From positions 1 to 62,950 of the forward strand of contig JAYTOX010000147.1 of the NCBI GenBank assembly GCA_043747595.1: DNA of 62,950 nt. The letters run 5' to 3'. Each line of letters begins with the position of its first letter. Position 1 is the stretch's first letter. Shown piece after piece: positions 1 to 9,044 of this stretch. A program made the position numbers and the translations under genes. The notes beneath the pieces were generated by a model that worked only from the letters and a program-made list of their open reading frames with translations, did no database searches and was not told the DNA's origin. Origin of the DNA: JADKIH01 sp043747595 (GTDB lineage Bacteria > Bacteroidota > Bacteroidia > AKYH767-A > 2013-40CM-41-45).

Positions 1-1
1 G

Positions 2-160
2 AATTCTAAAATTCCCATTATCGCCCTTACAGCAGATGTTACCACTGTAGATGTTGAAAAATGCAAAGCATTTGGAATGAATGATTATATATCCAAACCC
101 ATTGACGAACAATTATTATATAGCAAAATTATTAAGTATTTAAAAAAGCCAATTGAGTAA
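2..160 (+). CDS. C-terminal end of a response-regulator receiver domain protein (partial)
   Basis: The first 160 bases read in one frame as the last 52 residues of a receiver (REC) domain. They contain the beta-4 segment with IPIIALTAD, a GMNDYISKP stretch with the conserved lysine-proline after beta-5, and the final helix. The gene starts left of the window, so its full architecture is unknown. The ALTA / MNDYISKP style is typical of receiver domains at the end of hybrid sensor kinases, as in the complete kinase at 52858-55452, but a stand-alone regulator is also possible. The stop codon overlaps a TAAGTTTG that could be a promoter -7 box for whatever follows. Confidence 0.8.
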   Translation, partial: NSKIPIIALTADVTTVDVEKCKAFGMNDYISKPIDEQLLYSKIIKYLKKPIE

Positions 161-170
161 GTTTGCCTTT

Positions 171-341
171 GTAAGGAAGCATAAATGTTTTACAAAATAT
201 TAAATCAATCTAATGACTTGTAATGTACCGCTCTAAACTCGATAGTATTTCAATATCCTTTAATAGTTGGTTCGAGATTTTGTCCGTGAAGTTCACAAAA
301 ATTTAATCCCTTCAGGAGAATATTCCGGAGGGATTTTTTTT
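171..341 (+). ncRNA. possible structured small RNA ending in a terminator
   Basis: This 170-base stretch has no convincing reading frame. It is preceded by a TAAGTTTG at 158-165 that fits the Bacteroidota -7 consensus TAnnTTTG, and it ends in a strong hairpin plus T run at 304-341. Inside are a CTCGA...TCGAG stem (about 235-290) and a short TTTTGT...ACAAAA stem just before the terminator. No -33 box is clear and no RNA family is recognised. It could equally be the 3' untranslated region of the upstream receiver gene. This is inference from structure only. Confidence 0.25.
304..341 (+). terminator. intrinsic terminator
   Basis: AATCCCT...GGGATT arms with an inner AGGA/TCC pairing are followed by a run of nine T. 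It would end plus-strand transcription from the receiver gene or from the candidate small RNA. Confidence 0.75.
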
Positions 342-443
342 GTGGGATAGATTATCAGAAAACACAAAAAGATTTTGAAGAAAATTAATCGTCTCTCTAA
401 TCGACCTAAGTTTTAATCTTTAAATTCTTTATCAGAATCTCTC

Positions 444-474
444 AAAAAAAAACCGCCCCGATTTCGGAGCGGTT
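444..474 (-). terminator. intrinsic terminator of the 885-residue T9SS gene
   Basis: A near-perfect palindrome (AACCGC...GCGGTT with a CCGA/TCGG inner stem) is flanked on its left by a run of A, which is the U tract for minus-strand transcripts. It lies 27 bases beyond the stop of the gene at 501-3158. Confidence 0.8.
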
Positions 475-500
475 TATTCGCTAGTCAATCGTTCAATTAT

Positions 501-3158
501 TTATTCTTTAATAAATTTATTTGTAGTTGTAATAGTTCCATTAATTACTCGAACAAAATAAATTCCGTTTTTCAATTCTCGAACATCGAGGGTTACATTG
601 TTTGCAATTGCGGTTTCAACATTTTTCGAAAAAATAATTCTTCCCTGAACATCTACTACCTCCACTCTATCTGCTTTCGATTTTAATTCTACTCTGATAA
701 AATCTTTCGCAGGATTCGGTGACAAAGAAAACGACATTCCATTCAATTGATTAATTGCGTCGAAAAGTACATTCAATGAATCGGTAAGTGTATCTGAACC
801 ACACAAGCCGGTAGAAATAAGTGTTACTGCATATATTCCGTCCATCGGATAAACGAAAGTAGGATTTGCCGATGTTGAACTATCGTTCGGACTAAAATGC
901 CACATATATGAAATCGCATTGCTAGATGTACTTGTAAACGTAAATGAACCTAACGTTTGTGTGTAAGTAAAAGAAGAATGTGTCAGTTGATTTACAGTGA
1001 TCACCGCTGTATCGACACTGATGTCGGCCGTACATCCGTAATTCGTTACTCCTGTCACAATAACATCTACCGAGGTAGTTGGTATTATAGTAATTGATGC
1101 TCCGGTTAAATTTCCAGGCATCCATGTGTAAGTAACCGTATTGTTTGGAGGTAGACCATTTGAATTTGCAGTTAATGTAATTGAATCGCCTTCACAAATT
1201 GTTGCAGCCAACGTACTCACAGTAACATTCGGAATTTGACGGTTGAAAACTCGCACTGCAGCTGTATCATGGCAACCAAAAGAATCGTAACCGGTAACGA
1301 TGTACGTTGTACTTGCAGTTGGATTTGCATAAACGGTATCTGTAGTAGTCGAACTTAATCCGGTAACAGGACTCCAAGAATACGATGTTGCTCCTCCTGC
1401 AACTAAAATAACCGGCGTACTTCCTGCACAATGATTTGCATTGGGAGAAACGGTAACTACCGGAGCTAAATTCGGATTTAAATTAATCGAAATAACCGGA
1501 GTTGTAGAAGAAGAACTACCTCCACAAGTTACTACACATCTATAATATGTTCTGGCTGTTAATGTATCGGTTGTAATACTTGTTACCCGTGTAGTATCTA
1601 CTGTCCATGGCCCACTGGCAGAAGTACTAAATTCCCAGCTGTAAGAAATAGTAGACCCTGAAGTTGCATTCAATAGTTGAAGTTGAGTAGTAACTGCACC
1701 ACCACACAACACAGTGTCGGCAGCAGAAATAGTTCCGGCGTTTGGAATTGTTAACGCAGTGATTACAACAGTATCGGTACTTTGTGGCCCGCTGCAACCT
1801 AAGTTAGTTGTGCCTGTAACATAATAAGTGATTGATGAATCGACAGGAACTTTTATTGTTGCGCCTGTTAATCCACCGGGCGACCATAAATAATTAACAG
1901 TTGTACCACCGCCTCCAATACCTGTTGAAGATGCAGAAAGCGAAATAGAATCGCCCAAGCAAGAAGTAACAAAAGTTGGTGTGGCAGTTACCGTTGGAGT
2001 TCCTTGTACAGAAACGCGAACAGTAGCAGTATCAAAACAACCAAAAGAATCGTAACCGGTAACAAGATATGTTGTGCTGTTATTAGGTGTAGCGAAAACT
2101 GTATCGGTTGTTGAGGATGAAAGTCCCTGTGCAGGAGCCCACGTATAGGTAGCAGCACCGGAAGCAATCAGCATCGGAGTATCGCCGCTATTCGTACAAT
2201 ATGTTGCAGAAGCAGGAGTAACATTTACTACAGGAGCAGCATTCGGATTTACTCTTACAGTAATTTCCGGAGTAAAAACTGAATCGTTTGAGGCAGTACA
2301 AGTAACTTTGCAACGGAAATAAGTTGTAGAAGTTAACGTACCGGAATTAATAACCATTACACTTGTTCCGAAATTGGTATAAGGTCCGCCGGAAACAGAA
2401 GCCGATTGCCATTGGTAATTGATACCTGCAAAACCTGTAGTTGCTCCAGTTAAAAACAAATTAGTTGAACCACTACCACCACAAATAAGCGATGTACCTG
2501 CGGTGATAGTTCCGGCAGTAGGCGTACCGGTACAAAGAGCAGGATAAGTTTCCCAAGCAATGTCGTCAATAAAAATTCGGTAGCCGGTATTTCCGCCCGA
2601 CTGAGTTACGCCACGAAATAATAAATAATTTGTTGCTGAATTAAAAGTAGCAGGTATAGTAAAAATGTATTGATACCAACCATTTGTTGCTTGCGTATCA
2701 GGAATTGCGAATTGGCGAGAACGTGCTATTGTGCCAATGGTAATTGCACCGGCAGTATCGGCAGTGGTATTTACCATTACATTTAATGTGTCGTATGCAG
2801 AAGGTAAAGTGTCGTTTCTAAAAATCCATAAACTAACATGCGAAGTGTTGGCACCTACTTGTGAATTATCGAATGCAGGAGTTGCAATTGTTTGCATTGA
2901 ACCAGCAGTAGACGTTCGAGAATTATACCGTGCCATTCCTACACCACTATGAGGAGCACATGTAGGAAAAGTTCCGGCTGTAGATCTCGTCCAGCTATTT
3001 GTGTTAGAACCAACCGGTGCGGCCGACCAGCCCGTAGGTAAAAAAGTTGCGGAATTGAATCCTTCCGTTTGTATCACTTGAGAAAAAGCAGTAGAGTTAC
3101 TCAATGTGAAAAATAACACAACAGCAAGTTGTATCAGTTTAGTAATTTTTGTTTTCAT
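501..3158 (-). CDS. secreted multidomain Ig-like/PKD protein with T9SS sorting domain
   Basis: An 885-residue protein predicted to be exported and then secreted or surface-anchored by the type IX system. Seen in order: signal peptide (residues 1-27, ending AFSQ); a jelly-roll/MAM-like beta domain (about 30-205) starting with the GFNS...PTGW pattern of choice-of-anchor domains; two tandem blocks of about 260 residues (about 212-470 and 471-735), each with three cysteine-containing Ig-like modules; a PKD domain (about 738-805); and a C-terminal sorting domain with SPNPA and GIYFVRV motifs ending in NKFIKE. Blocks one and two share near-identical phrases such as TTYxVTGYDSFGC, so they arose by internal duplication. 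A canonical promoter lies at 3183-3212 and a terminator at 444-474, so the gene is monocistronic. Ligand and role are unknown; adhesion is plausible. Confidence 0.85.
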   Translation of the reverse strand: MKTKITKLIQLAVVLFFTLSNSTAFSQVIQTEGFNSATFLPTGWSAAPVGSNTNSWTRSTAGTFPTCAPHSGVGMARYNSRTSTAGSMQTIATPAFDNSQVGANTSHVSLWIFRNDTLPSAYDTLNVMVNTTADTAGAITIGTIARSRQFAIPDTQATNGWYQYIFTIPATFNSATNYLLFRGVTQSGGNTGYRIFIDDIAWETYPALCTGTPTAGTITAGTSLICGGSGSTNLFLTGATTGFAGINYQWQSASVSGGPYTNFGTSVMVINSGTLTSTTYFRCKVTCTASNDSVFTPEITVRVNPNAAPVVNVTPASATYCTNSGDTPMLIASGAATYTWAPAQGLSSSTTDTVFATPNNSTTYLVTGYDSFGCFDTATVRVSVQGTPTVTATPTFVTSCLGDSISLSASSTGIGGGGTTVNYLWSPGGLTGATIKVPVDSSITYYVTGTTNLGCSGPQSTDTVVITALTIPNAGTISAADTVLCGGAVTTQLQLLNATSGSTISYSWEFSTSASGPWTVDTTRVTSITTDTLTARTYYRCVVTCGGSSSSTTPVISINLNPNLAPVVTVSPNANHCAGSTPVILVAGGATSYSWSPVTGLSSTTTDTVYANPTASTTYIVTGYDSFGCHDTAAVRVFNRQIPNVTVSTLAATICEGDSITLTANSNGLPPNNTVTYTWMPGNLTGASITIIPTTSVDVIVTGVTNYGCTADISVDTAVITVNQLTHSSFTYTQTLGSFTFTSTSSNAISYMWHFSPNDSSTSANPTFVYPMDGIYAVTLISTGLCGSDTLTDSLNVLFDAINQLNGMSFSLSPNPAKDFIRVELKSKADRVEVVDVQGRIIFSKNVETAIANNVTLDVRELKNGIYFVRVINGTITTTNKFIKE

Positions 3159-3182
3159 GGTAGGTTAGATGAAATAAGGGCG

Positions 3183-3212
3183 CAAACCTACTTCTAAGAA
3201 TTAGAAATCCAA
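3183..3212 (-). promoter_or_regulatory. promoter of the 885-residue T9SS gene
   Basis: On the minus strand, TTG (3212-3210), a 19-base spacer and TAGGTTTG (3190-3183) match the Bacteroidota primary-sigma consensus. The predicted start of transcription is about 25 bases before the ATG at 3158. Confidence 0.6.
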
Positions 3213-3423
3213 TGAAGAATTAGAAATCAATTGGAGGAAGGGCAAAAATGAGGTGAAAACAATCATTCATAAGTTAAACAGTTAGCTAAACAACTAAAAG
3301 AACTCAAAACTCAAAAAAAGCAACATTTAATTGAATATGAAAAAGCATAATTATAGCATAGTTAAATCCTTTTTTAAAACTTCCTTAGAAATTCATAAAG
3401 TATTAGAAAAAAAGTTCTTCCTT

Positions 3424-3464
3424 TTCACCTTCCTAAACAAGATGAATTCACCTTCTTAAACAAG
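3424..3464 (+). repeat. 18-bp direct repeat before a start codon
   Basis: TTCACCTTCCTAAACAAG (3424-3441) recurs as TTCACCTTCTTAAACAAG (3447-3464), with one mismatch and a 23-bp period. The second copy ends six bases before the ATG at 3471. The rest of the 312-base divergent gap (3159-3470) is AT-rich, with no gene and no recognisable plus-strand promoter. The duplicate could be an operator, a translational element or a chance tandem duplication. Confidence 0.7.
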
Positions 3465-3470
3465 AATAAA

Positions 3471-4730
3471 ATGAAAATCAAATACACATTACTCTTAATT
3501 GTGTTTATTCCCTTTTTAAATTTCTCGAGTGCACAGACTATCAAAATACTTTTTGATGCAACGAAAGCTCAAACCGCAGGGAATGCAGATTGGCAAGTTG
3601 ATGCCGACCAATTTAATTTAGGACCAAATTCTAGTGGTGCAATGGTAACAGGTTATGGCAATGAAGCAAACCCTCAACGTTATCCTACACCGGCACAAAG
3701 TGGAATAACTTCGACTACTGCGGAAACATTTTGGAAAGGAGCACTTTCATCGTGGGGTGTTGAATGTGCAAAATTAGGTTATCAAGTAGAAACACTTCCG
3801 TACAATGGTCTAATTACTTATGGCAGTACGACAAATGCACAAGATCTTTCCAACTATAAAATATTTGTAATCTGCGAACCAAATATTCTTTATTCGCTCT
3901 CGCAAAAACAAGCTATCGTTAACTTTGTAAAAAATGGTGGCGGATTATTTTTAATTTCTGATCACACCATTTCAGATCGTAATAATGATGGGAAAGACTC
4001 TCCTGTTATTCTAAATGATTTAATGAATAATAATGGAATTGTAAATAACCCATTCGGTTTTACATTCGACTTAGCAAATTTTTCTCAGACTACAACTAAC
4101 TTTAATTCATTGGCAACAGATCCGGTATTGCATGGCCCAAAGGGAAATCCGACAAAGATGCAATTCTCCAATGGAACTTCGATGACATTAAGTACGAGCG
4201 CGAATTCGACGATCACAGGATTAGTTTATAAAACAGGAAGTACACACGGAAGTACCGGAGTTATGATGGCGCATGCTCATTATGGTAGCGGAAAAGTAAT
4301 TGGATTAGGCGATAGTTCTTGTCCGGACGATGGAACTGGAGATACGAACGATGCCTTATTCAATGGCTGGTTAACAGATGCTGCCGGCGATCACCGCCGA
4401 ATTATTTTAAATGCTACAATTTGGTTAACAACAACGACAGCGAGTCCTTATAAAGTTAGTGATGATATTTCAGTAACACAGAATAACGAACTAACATTAT
4501 TTCCAAACCCGGCGGGTAGCGATTTGTTCTTACGATTGTCTGACGGTTTTCAAGCGGGTATGACGCTCTCAATCATAGACATGACCGGAAGAGAAATCAA
4601 AAAAATAGTTGTTGAAGATAATAGTGAAAACATGAAATTAGATATTGATGATTTGCAATCCGGATTCTATTTCGTCAATTTAAATTTTGGTGAAAAAACA
4701 ATTACCAAACGATTTATTAAACAATATTAA
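3471..4730 (+). CDS. secreted GATase-like/DUF4350-type protein with T9SS sorting domain
   Basis: A 419-residue protein. The signal peptide spans residues 1-22 (ending SSAQ). The body (about 24-315) opens with IKILFDATKAQ and contains YKIFVICEPN, FVKNGGGLFLISDH and GSGKVIGLGDSS. These are hallmarks of the class-I glutamine-amidotransferase-like or ThuA/IFT52-type Rossmann fold often found in secreted Bacteroidota proteins. No Cys-His-Glu triad is evident, so enzymatic glutamine hydrolysis is unlikely. A T9SS C-terminal domain (about 340-419) carries LFPNPAG and ends KRFIKQY. The gene is monocistronic, with a strong terminator 20 bases after the stop. Family placement is by pattern only, and the substrate is unknown. 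Confidence 0.75.
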   Translation: MKIKYTLLLIVFIPFLNFSSAQTIKILFDATKAQTAGNADWQVDADQFNLGPNSSGAMVTGYGNEANPQRYPTPAQSGITSTTAETFWKGALSSWGVECAKLGYQVETLPYNGLITYGSTTNAQDLSNYKIFVICEPNILYSLSQKQAIVNFVKNGGGLFLISDHTISDRNNDGKDSPVILNDLMNNNGIVNNPFGFTFDLANFSQTTTNFNSLATDPVLHGPKGNPTKMQFSNGTSMTLSTSANSTITGLVYKTGSTHGSTGVMMAHAHYGSGKVIGLGDSSCPDDGTGDTNDALFNGWLTDAAGDHRRIILNATIWLTTTTASPYKVSDDISVTQNNELTLFPNPAGSDLFLRLSDGFQAGMTLSIIDMTGREIKKIVVEDNSENMKLDIDDLQSGFYFVNLNFGEKTITKRFIKQY

Positions 4731-4749
4731 AATGGTATAAAAAGAAAAT

Positions 4750-4783
4750 AAAAAAGGAGTTCACAATTTGAGCTCCTTTTTTA
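4750..4783. terminator. bidirectional terminator between convergent genes
   Basis: AAAAAAGGAG...CTCCTTTTTT arms with an inner TCA/TGA pair form a symmetric hairpin with T runs on both strands. It serves the T9SS gene on the plus strand and psuG on the minus strand. Confidence 0.85.
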
Positions 4784-4806
4784 TTTGAAAAATGTGCAAG
4801 TGATCT

Positions 4807-5709
4807 TTACATTTCACCCGCAATTAATGCTCCGAGTTTTGCATTATTGTAAACCAAAGAAATATTCGACTCCAAACTTTCACCGGAAGTTTTGTCGGCA
4901 ATAAATTTTAAGATGAAAGGAGTAATTTCTTTTCCAAGTATCTTTTTTTCATCTGCGCTTTTCAATGCTTCTTGAATAAGTACTTCCATTTTTTCAAAAG
5001 GAAATTCTTTTTCTACCGGAATGGGGTTAGCAATAAGAACAGATCCGTTTAAACCCATCTCCCATTTAGCTTTTAAGAGCGCAGCGATTTCAACTGGTGA
5101 AGATAAATGCAAAGGTGATTTGAATCCGCTTTTCCGAGAATAGAAACTTGGGAAATCAGCGCTTCCGTATGTAACAACAGGCACGCCTAATGTTTCTAAG
5201 TATTCAAGCGTAAGTCCGATGTCAAGAATAGATTTAACACCAGCAGAAACCACAGCCACATTTGTCTGACTCATTTCGGTGAGATCGGCAGAGATGTCCA
5301 TTGTTTTTTCTGCTCCACGATGAACACCACCGATGCCACCGGTTACAAATATTTTTATTCCGGCCAACGATGCAATTCTCATAGTCGCAGCAACAGTTGT
5401 TGCTCCAATTAATTTTTGAGAAACGATGTAAGGCATATCGCGTAAACTTACTTTCCAAACATCTTTTGCAGTTCCCAATAAATTCAATTGCTCATTATTA
5501 AGACCAACATGTAAATTACCATGGAGAATAGCGATGGTTGCAGGTACTGCTCCGTTCTCCTTCACAATATGTTCAACATTCAAGGCTGTTTCAACATTCT
5601 TTGGAAATGGCATTCCATGAGCAATGATTGTAGACTCCAATGCTACGATCGGTTTCTTTTCTGCAATCGCAATTTTTACTTCATCTGAAAAAATAAGCGG
5701 GTAGCTCAT
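4807..5709 (-). CDS. psuG: pseudouridine-5'-phosphate glycosidase
   Basis: A 300-residue cytosolic enzyme that reversibly splits pseudouridine 5'-phosphate into uracil and ribose 5-phosphate, the second step of pseudouridine salvage. The family signature ALESTIIAHGMPFPKN is at residues 23-38. Further family blocks are GATTVAATM, FVTGGIGGVHRG, TYGSADFPSFYSR and GSVLIANPIP. Length matches the family (about 300-312). The start overlaps the stop of psuK by four bases (ATGA), so the two are translationally coupled and catalyse consecutive reactions. Confidence 0.95.
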   Translation of the reverse strand: MSYPLIFSDEVKIAIAEKKPIVALESTIIAHGMPFPKNVETALNVEHIVKENGAVPATIAILHGNLHVGLNNEQLNLLGTAKDVWKVSLRDMPYIVSQKLIGATTVAATMRIASLAGIKIFVTGGIGGVHRGAEKTMDISADLTEMSQTNVAVVSAGVKSILDIGLTLEYLETLGVPVVTYGSADFPSFYSRKSGFKSPLHLSSPVEIAALLKAKWEMGLNGSVLIANPIPVEKEFPFEKMEVLIQEALKSADEKKILGKEITPFILKFIADKTSGESLESNISLVYNNAKLGALIAGEM

Positions 5710-6653
5710 CGTTGTTGTAATTTAATTTTTTCTTCCAATAAAGAAGGTGATAGATCATTTCGAATTGCACCAAACACTTCTAGCAAACAAGTGGCAGCTG
5801 CTTGTCCGTACACTATACATTCATTCATACTCTTTGCATGTAACCAAGCCCAAACCCATCCGGCCAATAAGGCATCGCCTGCCCCATTTACATCTTTTAC
5901 ATGCACACGAGGTGCAGGAATAGAAGATACAGAAGTACCATCAGAAAAAAGTGATCCATCGGCTCCTCTACTCAGCCACACATTTTTAAAACCGAGCATG
6001 TGTAAATGAGCAATTTTTTCTTCCGGAGTAACGTGCGAATCTTTTTCAAAAACAGAAAGCTCTTCACGATTCGGCTTCACCAATAAAAGTTTACCTGGAA
6101 GTGCATCACGCAAACGCGAAGCCTTAGGAACGGATACAGTTTCAACTATGAGCGGAACATCTTTCTCATTACAAAAATGAATCAACCATTTTAATGCATT
6201 GACAGAAAGATTACAATCGGCCACAACTACAGAAGCGTTGAGAATAATTTCAGAACGGCTTTGAAGAAAATCTGTGTTGAGCATAACGTCCGTTTCAGAA
6301 CTAACAGCTCCAATATGTAAATCGCCACCTGGCGTTGCAATAGAAGCAAAAGTACCGGTAGGCTTATCGAGCCATGCTGTACCTTTCATTGAAATTCCTA
6401 CTTCTTCACACTGTTCAGCTAGCCATTTTCCATCCATATCATTTCCTAAAACAGTAATTAACTCAACAGGAATTTGGAGAAGAGAAAGGTGATGAGCTAT
6501 ATTTCTTACAACGCCACCGGGACTACGATGCATTTGTGCAGGGTTAGATGTGTTAAGAACAGGTGCAGCATCGCACCGAAATGTTAGATCGACTAGCGAG
6601 GCCCCAACGCAAACAACAGGTTTCATATGATTAGATAAATTCTCTTTCGACAT
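5706..6653 (-). CDS. psuK: pseudouridine kinase (PfkB family)
   Basis: A 315-residue PfkB/ribokinase-fold sugar kinase that phosphorylates pseudouridine at the 5' position, feeding PsuG. Evidence: an N-terminal VCVGASLVDL strand; the GG motif in SPGGVVRNIAHHL (PfkB signature 1 region); and DVNGAGDALLAG near the C-terminus (PfkB signature 2 with the catalytic aspartate). Adjacency to psuG separates it from other PfkB kinases. The frame extends to a TTG at 6683, but the ATG at 6653 is preferred because it gives the family length; an ATG at 6626 just before KPVVCVGAS is an alternative. The gene lies downstream of the thr terminator, with no clear promoter of its own. Confidence 0.9.
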   Translation of the reverse strand: MSKENLSNHMKPVVCVGASLVDLTFRCDAAPVLNTSNPAQMHRSPGGVVRNIAHHLSLLQIPVELITVLGNDMDGKWLAEQCEEVGISMKGTAWLDKPTGTFASIATPGGDLHIGAVSSETDVMLNTDFLQSRSEIILNASVVVADCNLSVNALKWLIHFCNEKDVPLIVETVSVPKASRLRDALPGKLLLVKPNREELSVFEKDSHVTPEEKIAHLHMLGFKNVWLSRGADGSLFSDGTSVSSIPAPRVHVKDVNGAGDALLAGWVWAWLHAKSMNECIVYGQAAATCLLEVFGAIRNDLSPSLLEEKIKLQQR

Positions 6654-6721
6654 ATTTAATTTTATAATTGAAAAGAAAAACAAAGGATGCTTAACTTTTC
6701 AAAATGAATAATCCGACAAAA

Positions 6722-6748
6722 TAAAAAATGCCGGAAATAAGTCCGGCA
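6722..6748 (-). terminator. terminator of the thr operon
   Basis: TGCCGGA...TCCGGCA hairpin followed on the minus strand by a run of T. It lies 32 bases after thrC and separates the threonine operon from psuKG. Confidence 0.8.
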
Positions 6749-6780
6749 ATTTACATCATTTTTCGGTTTTTAATAGGATT

Positions 6781-8085
6781 TTAGTGAGGCATTTGTGAAA
6801 GTAAAAACGACTTAAAATCGCTGTATTCAATAGAAAGTAAAGACGCTACTTTAATTCGATCCCTCAATTTTTCCAACTCTTCCGGAACTTTAATCCTAGT
6901 CTTCAAAACTGATTCAACACTATCAATAAATTTAGCAGGATGAGCAGTCTCAAGAATAATTCCTTGTAGATCGGGATGTTCTTTCGAATAAGCTAACCAA
7001 CCTAAATAAGCTACAGCACCATGAGGATCCAAAGTGTAGTTGAATTTTTCATATACATGGACCATCATTGCTTTTGTTTGTTCGTCAGAAAAAGAATATC
7101 CATCAATAGCACTCTTCATATCAGTCCAGCTGTTTCCATACATCTCACTCATCCTTCCAAAGTTTGAAGGATTACCAACATCCATAGCATTTGAAATCGT
7201 AGATTTACTTGCACGAGGAAGATATTCTCCTTTATCTAAATAATGAGGAACAATGTCGTTAGAATTTGTAGCGGCAACAAAATGATGAATAGGCAATCCC
7301 ATTCTCCTTGCCATTAATCCTGCAGTGAGATTTCCAAAATTACCACTGGGAACAACAAATACAACATTATTTTTATTAGATAATTTTTTATACGCTTCGA
7401 AATAGTAAACCGTTTGAGGAATAAGGCGAGCTATATTAATACTATTCGCACTTGCCAATCGGTAGTACTTATTTAGTTCATCGTCGAGAAATGCTTTTTT
7501 CACCAATGCCTGACAATCATCGAACGTACCTTTCACTTCAATCGCGTGAATATTTTTTCCGTATGTTGTCAATTGCTTTTCTTGCAGATCGCTTACTCCA
7601 CCCGATGGATAAAGAATATACACTTGAATACCTTCAACGTTATAAAATCCATCAGCCACTGCCCCACCCGTGTCGCCTGAAGTAGCAACTAATATGGTCA
7701 ATGGCGTAGTATGAATTCTATTTAAGTAAGACATTACTCTCGACATAAACCGAGCGCCAAAGTCTTTGAAAGCAAGAGTTGGCCCGTGAAATAATTCACA
7801 TACAAAAGTATTCTTTTCTGTATTTACAAGTTCAACCGGGAAATTAAAAGCCTCCTCACAAATTTCACGTAGAATTTTTTCAGGAATATCATCGCCGATA
7901 AAAGCTTTACTTATTTCAAAAGCAATTTCAGGAAGAGAATAGTCATTAATATTTTTGATAAATCCGGGACTTAACGTCGGGATTTTTTCAGGCATGAACA
8001 ATCCGTTGTCGGGCGGCAGACTCAGTAGAACTGCATCCGCTAAAGAATATTCAACAATTTTATTTTTTGTAGAGAAATATTTCAC
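6781..8085 (-). CDS. thrC: threonine synthase
   Basis: A PLP enzyme converting O-phosphohomoserine to threonine. Evidence: KYFSTKNK at the N-terminus as in the ThrC family; HGPTLAFKDFGARF containing the PLP lysine; the VATSGDTGGAV phosphate-binding loop; and VVPSGNFGNLTAG. The predicted 434 residues match the family (about 430). The open frame extends to a GTG at 8118 inside thrB, but the GTG at 8085 (VKYFSTK) is preferred because it aligns with family N-termini and lies 10 bases after the thrB stop. It is the last gene of a six-gene transcription unit and is followed by the terminator at 6722-6748. Confidence 0.95.
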   Translation of the reverse strand: MKYFSTKNKIVEYSLADAVLLSLPPDNGLFMPEKIPTLSPGFIKNINDYSLPEIAFEISKAFIGDDIPEKILREICEEAFNFPVELVNTEKNTFVCELFHGPTLAFKDFGARFMSRVMSYLNRIHTTPLTILVATSGDTGGAVADGFYNVEGIQVYILYPSGGVSDLQEKQLTTYGKNIHAIEVKGTFDDCQALVKKAFLDDELNKYYRLASANSINIARLIPQTVYYFEAYKKLSNKNNVVFVVPSGNFGNLTAGLMARRMGLPIHHFVAATNSNDIVPHYLDKGEYLPRASKSTISNAMDVGNPSNFGRMSEMYGNSWTDMKSAIDGYSFSDEQTKAMMVHVYEKFNYTLDPHGAVAYLGWLAYSKEHPDLQGIILETAHPAKFIDSVESVLKTRIKVPEELEKLRDRIKVASLLSIEYSDFKSFLLSQMPH

Positions 8086-8095
8086 TTGAACAGTG

Positions 8096-9043
8096 TTATG
8101 ATTTAATTTTATGAACACCTTTTAAGTTTACACTTGAAACGTAAACAGTGTTTTTTATTTTATCTTTCTTGAAAATTTTCTGCATAGCAACAGCAATTTC
8201 CATTGCACTCTTTTTACCTTCTGCTAAAGCAAAGATAGAAGGACCAGAACCACTAATGCTGCAAGCGAGTGCACCATTGTTAATTGCGGCCTCTTTCACT
8301 TGATAAAAATGCGAGATCAAATTTGCACGATAAGGCTCAGCTACAAGATCAACCACCGAACGCGCAATGAGATCATAATCGGATGAAAACAAACCGGCTG
8401 TTAATGCTGCGGTATTTGCCCATTGAGCAATGCCAATTTGCATTTCAATCTTCTTCGGAAGAATAGCTCGCGAATCTTTCGTCAGCACTTCTACATCAGG
8501 ATGAATAACGACTACCATTAATTTTTTAGGAGAAGGAAGTTGAATAATATCTAATGGAAAATAAGAACGTACTAACACAATACCACCCATCATCGATGGA
8601 GCAACATTATCGGCATGGGCTGCGCCACAAGCAATTCGTTCACCTTCCATTGCGAAAGGAACTAACTCTCTTCTGGAATAAGGCCGACCTAATAATTCAT
8701 TAGCAGCGAATACACCTGCTACGGCACTTGCAGCACTAGAACCAAGTCCACTTCCTAACGGCATTCTTTTTTTTATTTGAATGTCGAAGCCTTGATCGAT
8801 ATGCAAATCGTCGAGCAGAGCTTGAATAGAAACAGAAGCAGTATTTTTTCTTGCGTCTTTCGAAAGCTTACCTCCATCGCCAGTAATTGTTTTGACAACA
8901 ACTTCTTTCGATCGATTGAAAGAAACTTTTACTTCATCACCCGGCTCATTTATGGCGAGCCCGAATACATCGAACCCGCATGCAAGATTTGCAACAGTTG
9001 CCGGAGCAAAAACATTAATACTATCTAATTTTATTTTTTTCAT
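8096..9043 (-). CDS. thrB: homoserine kinase (GHMP family)
   Basis: Phosphorylates homoserine with ATP to give O-phosphohomoserine for ThrC. Diagnostic blocks: FAPATVANLACGFDVFG at the N-terminus, the GHMP ATP loop PLGSGLGSSAASA, and the C-terminal SISGSGPSIFAL. The ATG at 9043 begins one base after the thrA stop codon, implying coupled translation. A TTG eight codons upstream is rejected. It has 315 residues, normal for the family. Confidence 0.95.
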   Translation of the reverse strand: MKKIKLDSINVFAPATVANLACGFDVFGLAINEPGDEVKVSFNRSKEVVVKTITGDGGKLSKDARKNTASVSIQALLDDLHIDQGFDIQIKKRMPLGSGLGSSAASAVAGVFAANELLGRPYSRRELVPFAMEGERIACGAAHADNVAPSMMGGIVLVRSYFPLDIIQLPSPKKLMVVVIHPDVEVLTKDSRAILPKKIEMQIGIAQWANTAALTAGLFSSDYDLIARSVVDLVAEPYRANLISHFYQVKEAAINNGALACSISGSGPSIFALAEGKKSAMEIAVAMQKIFKKDKIKNTVYVSSVNLKGVHKIKS

Positions 9044-9044
9044 T

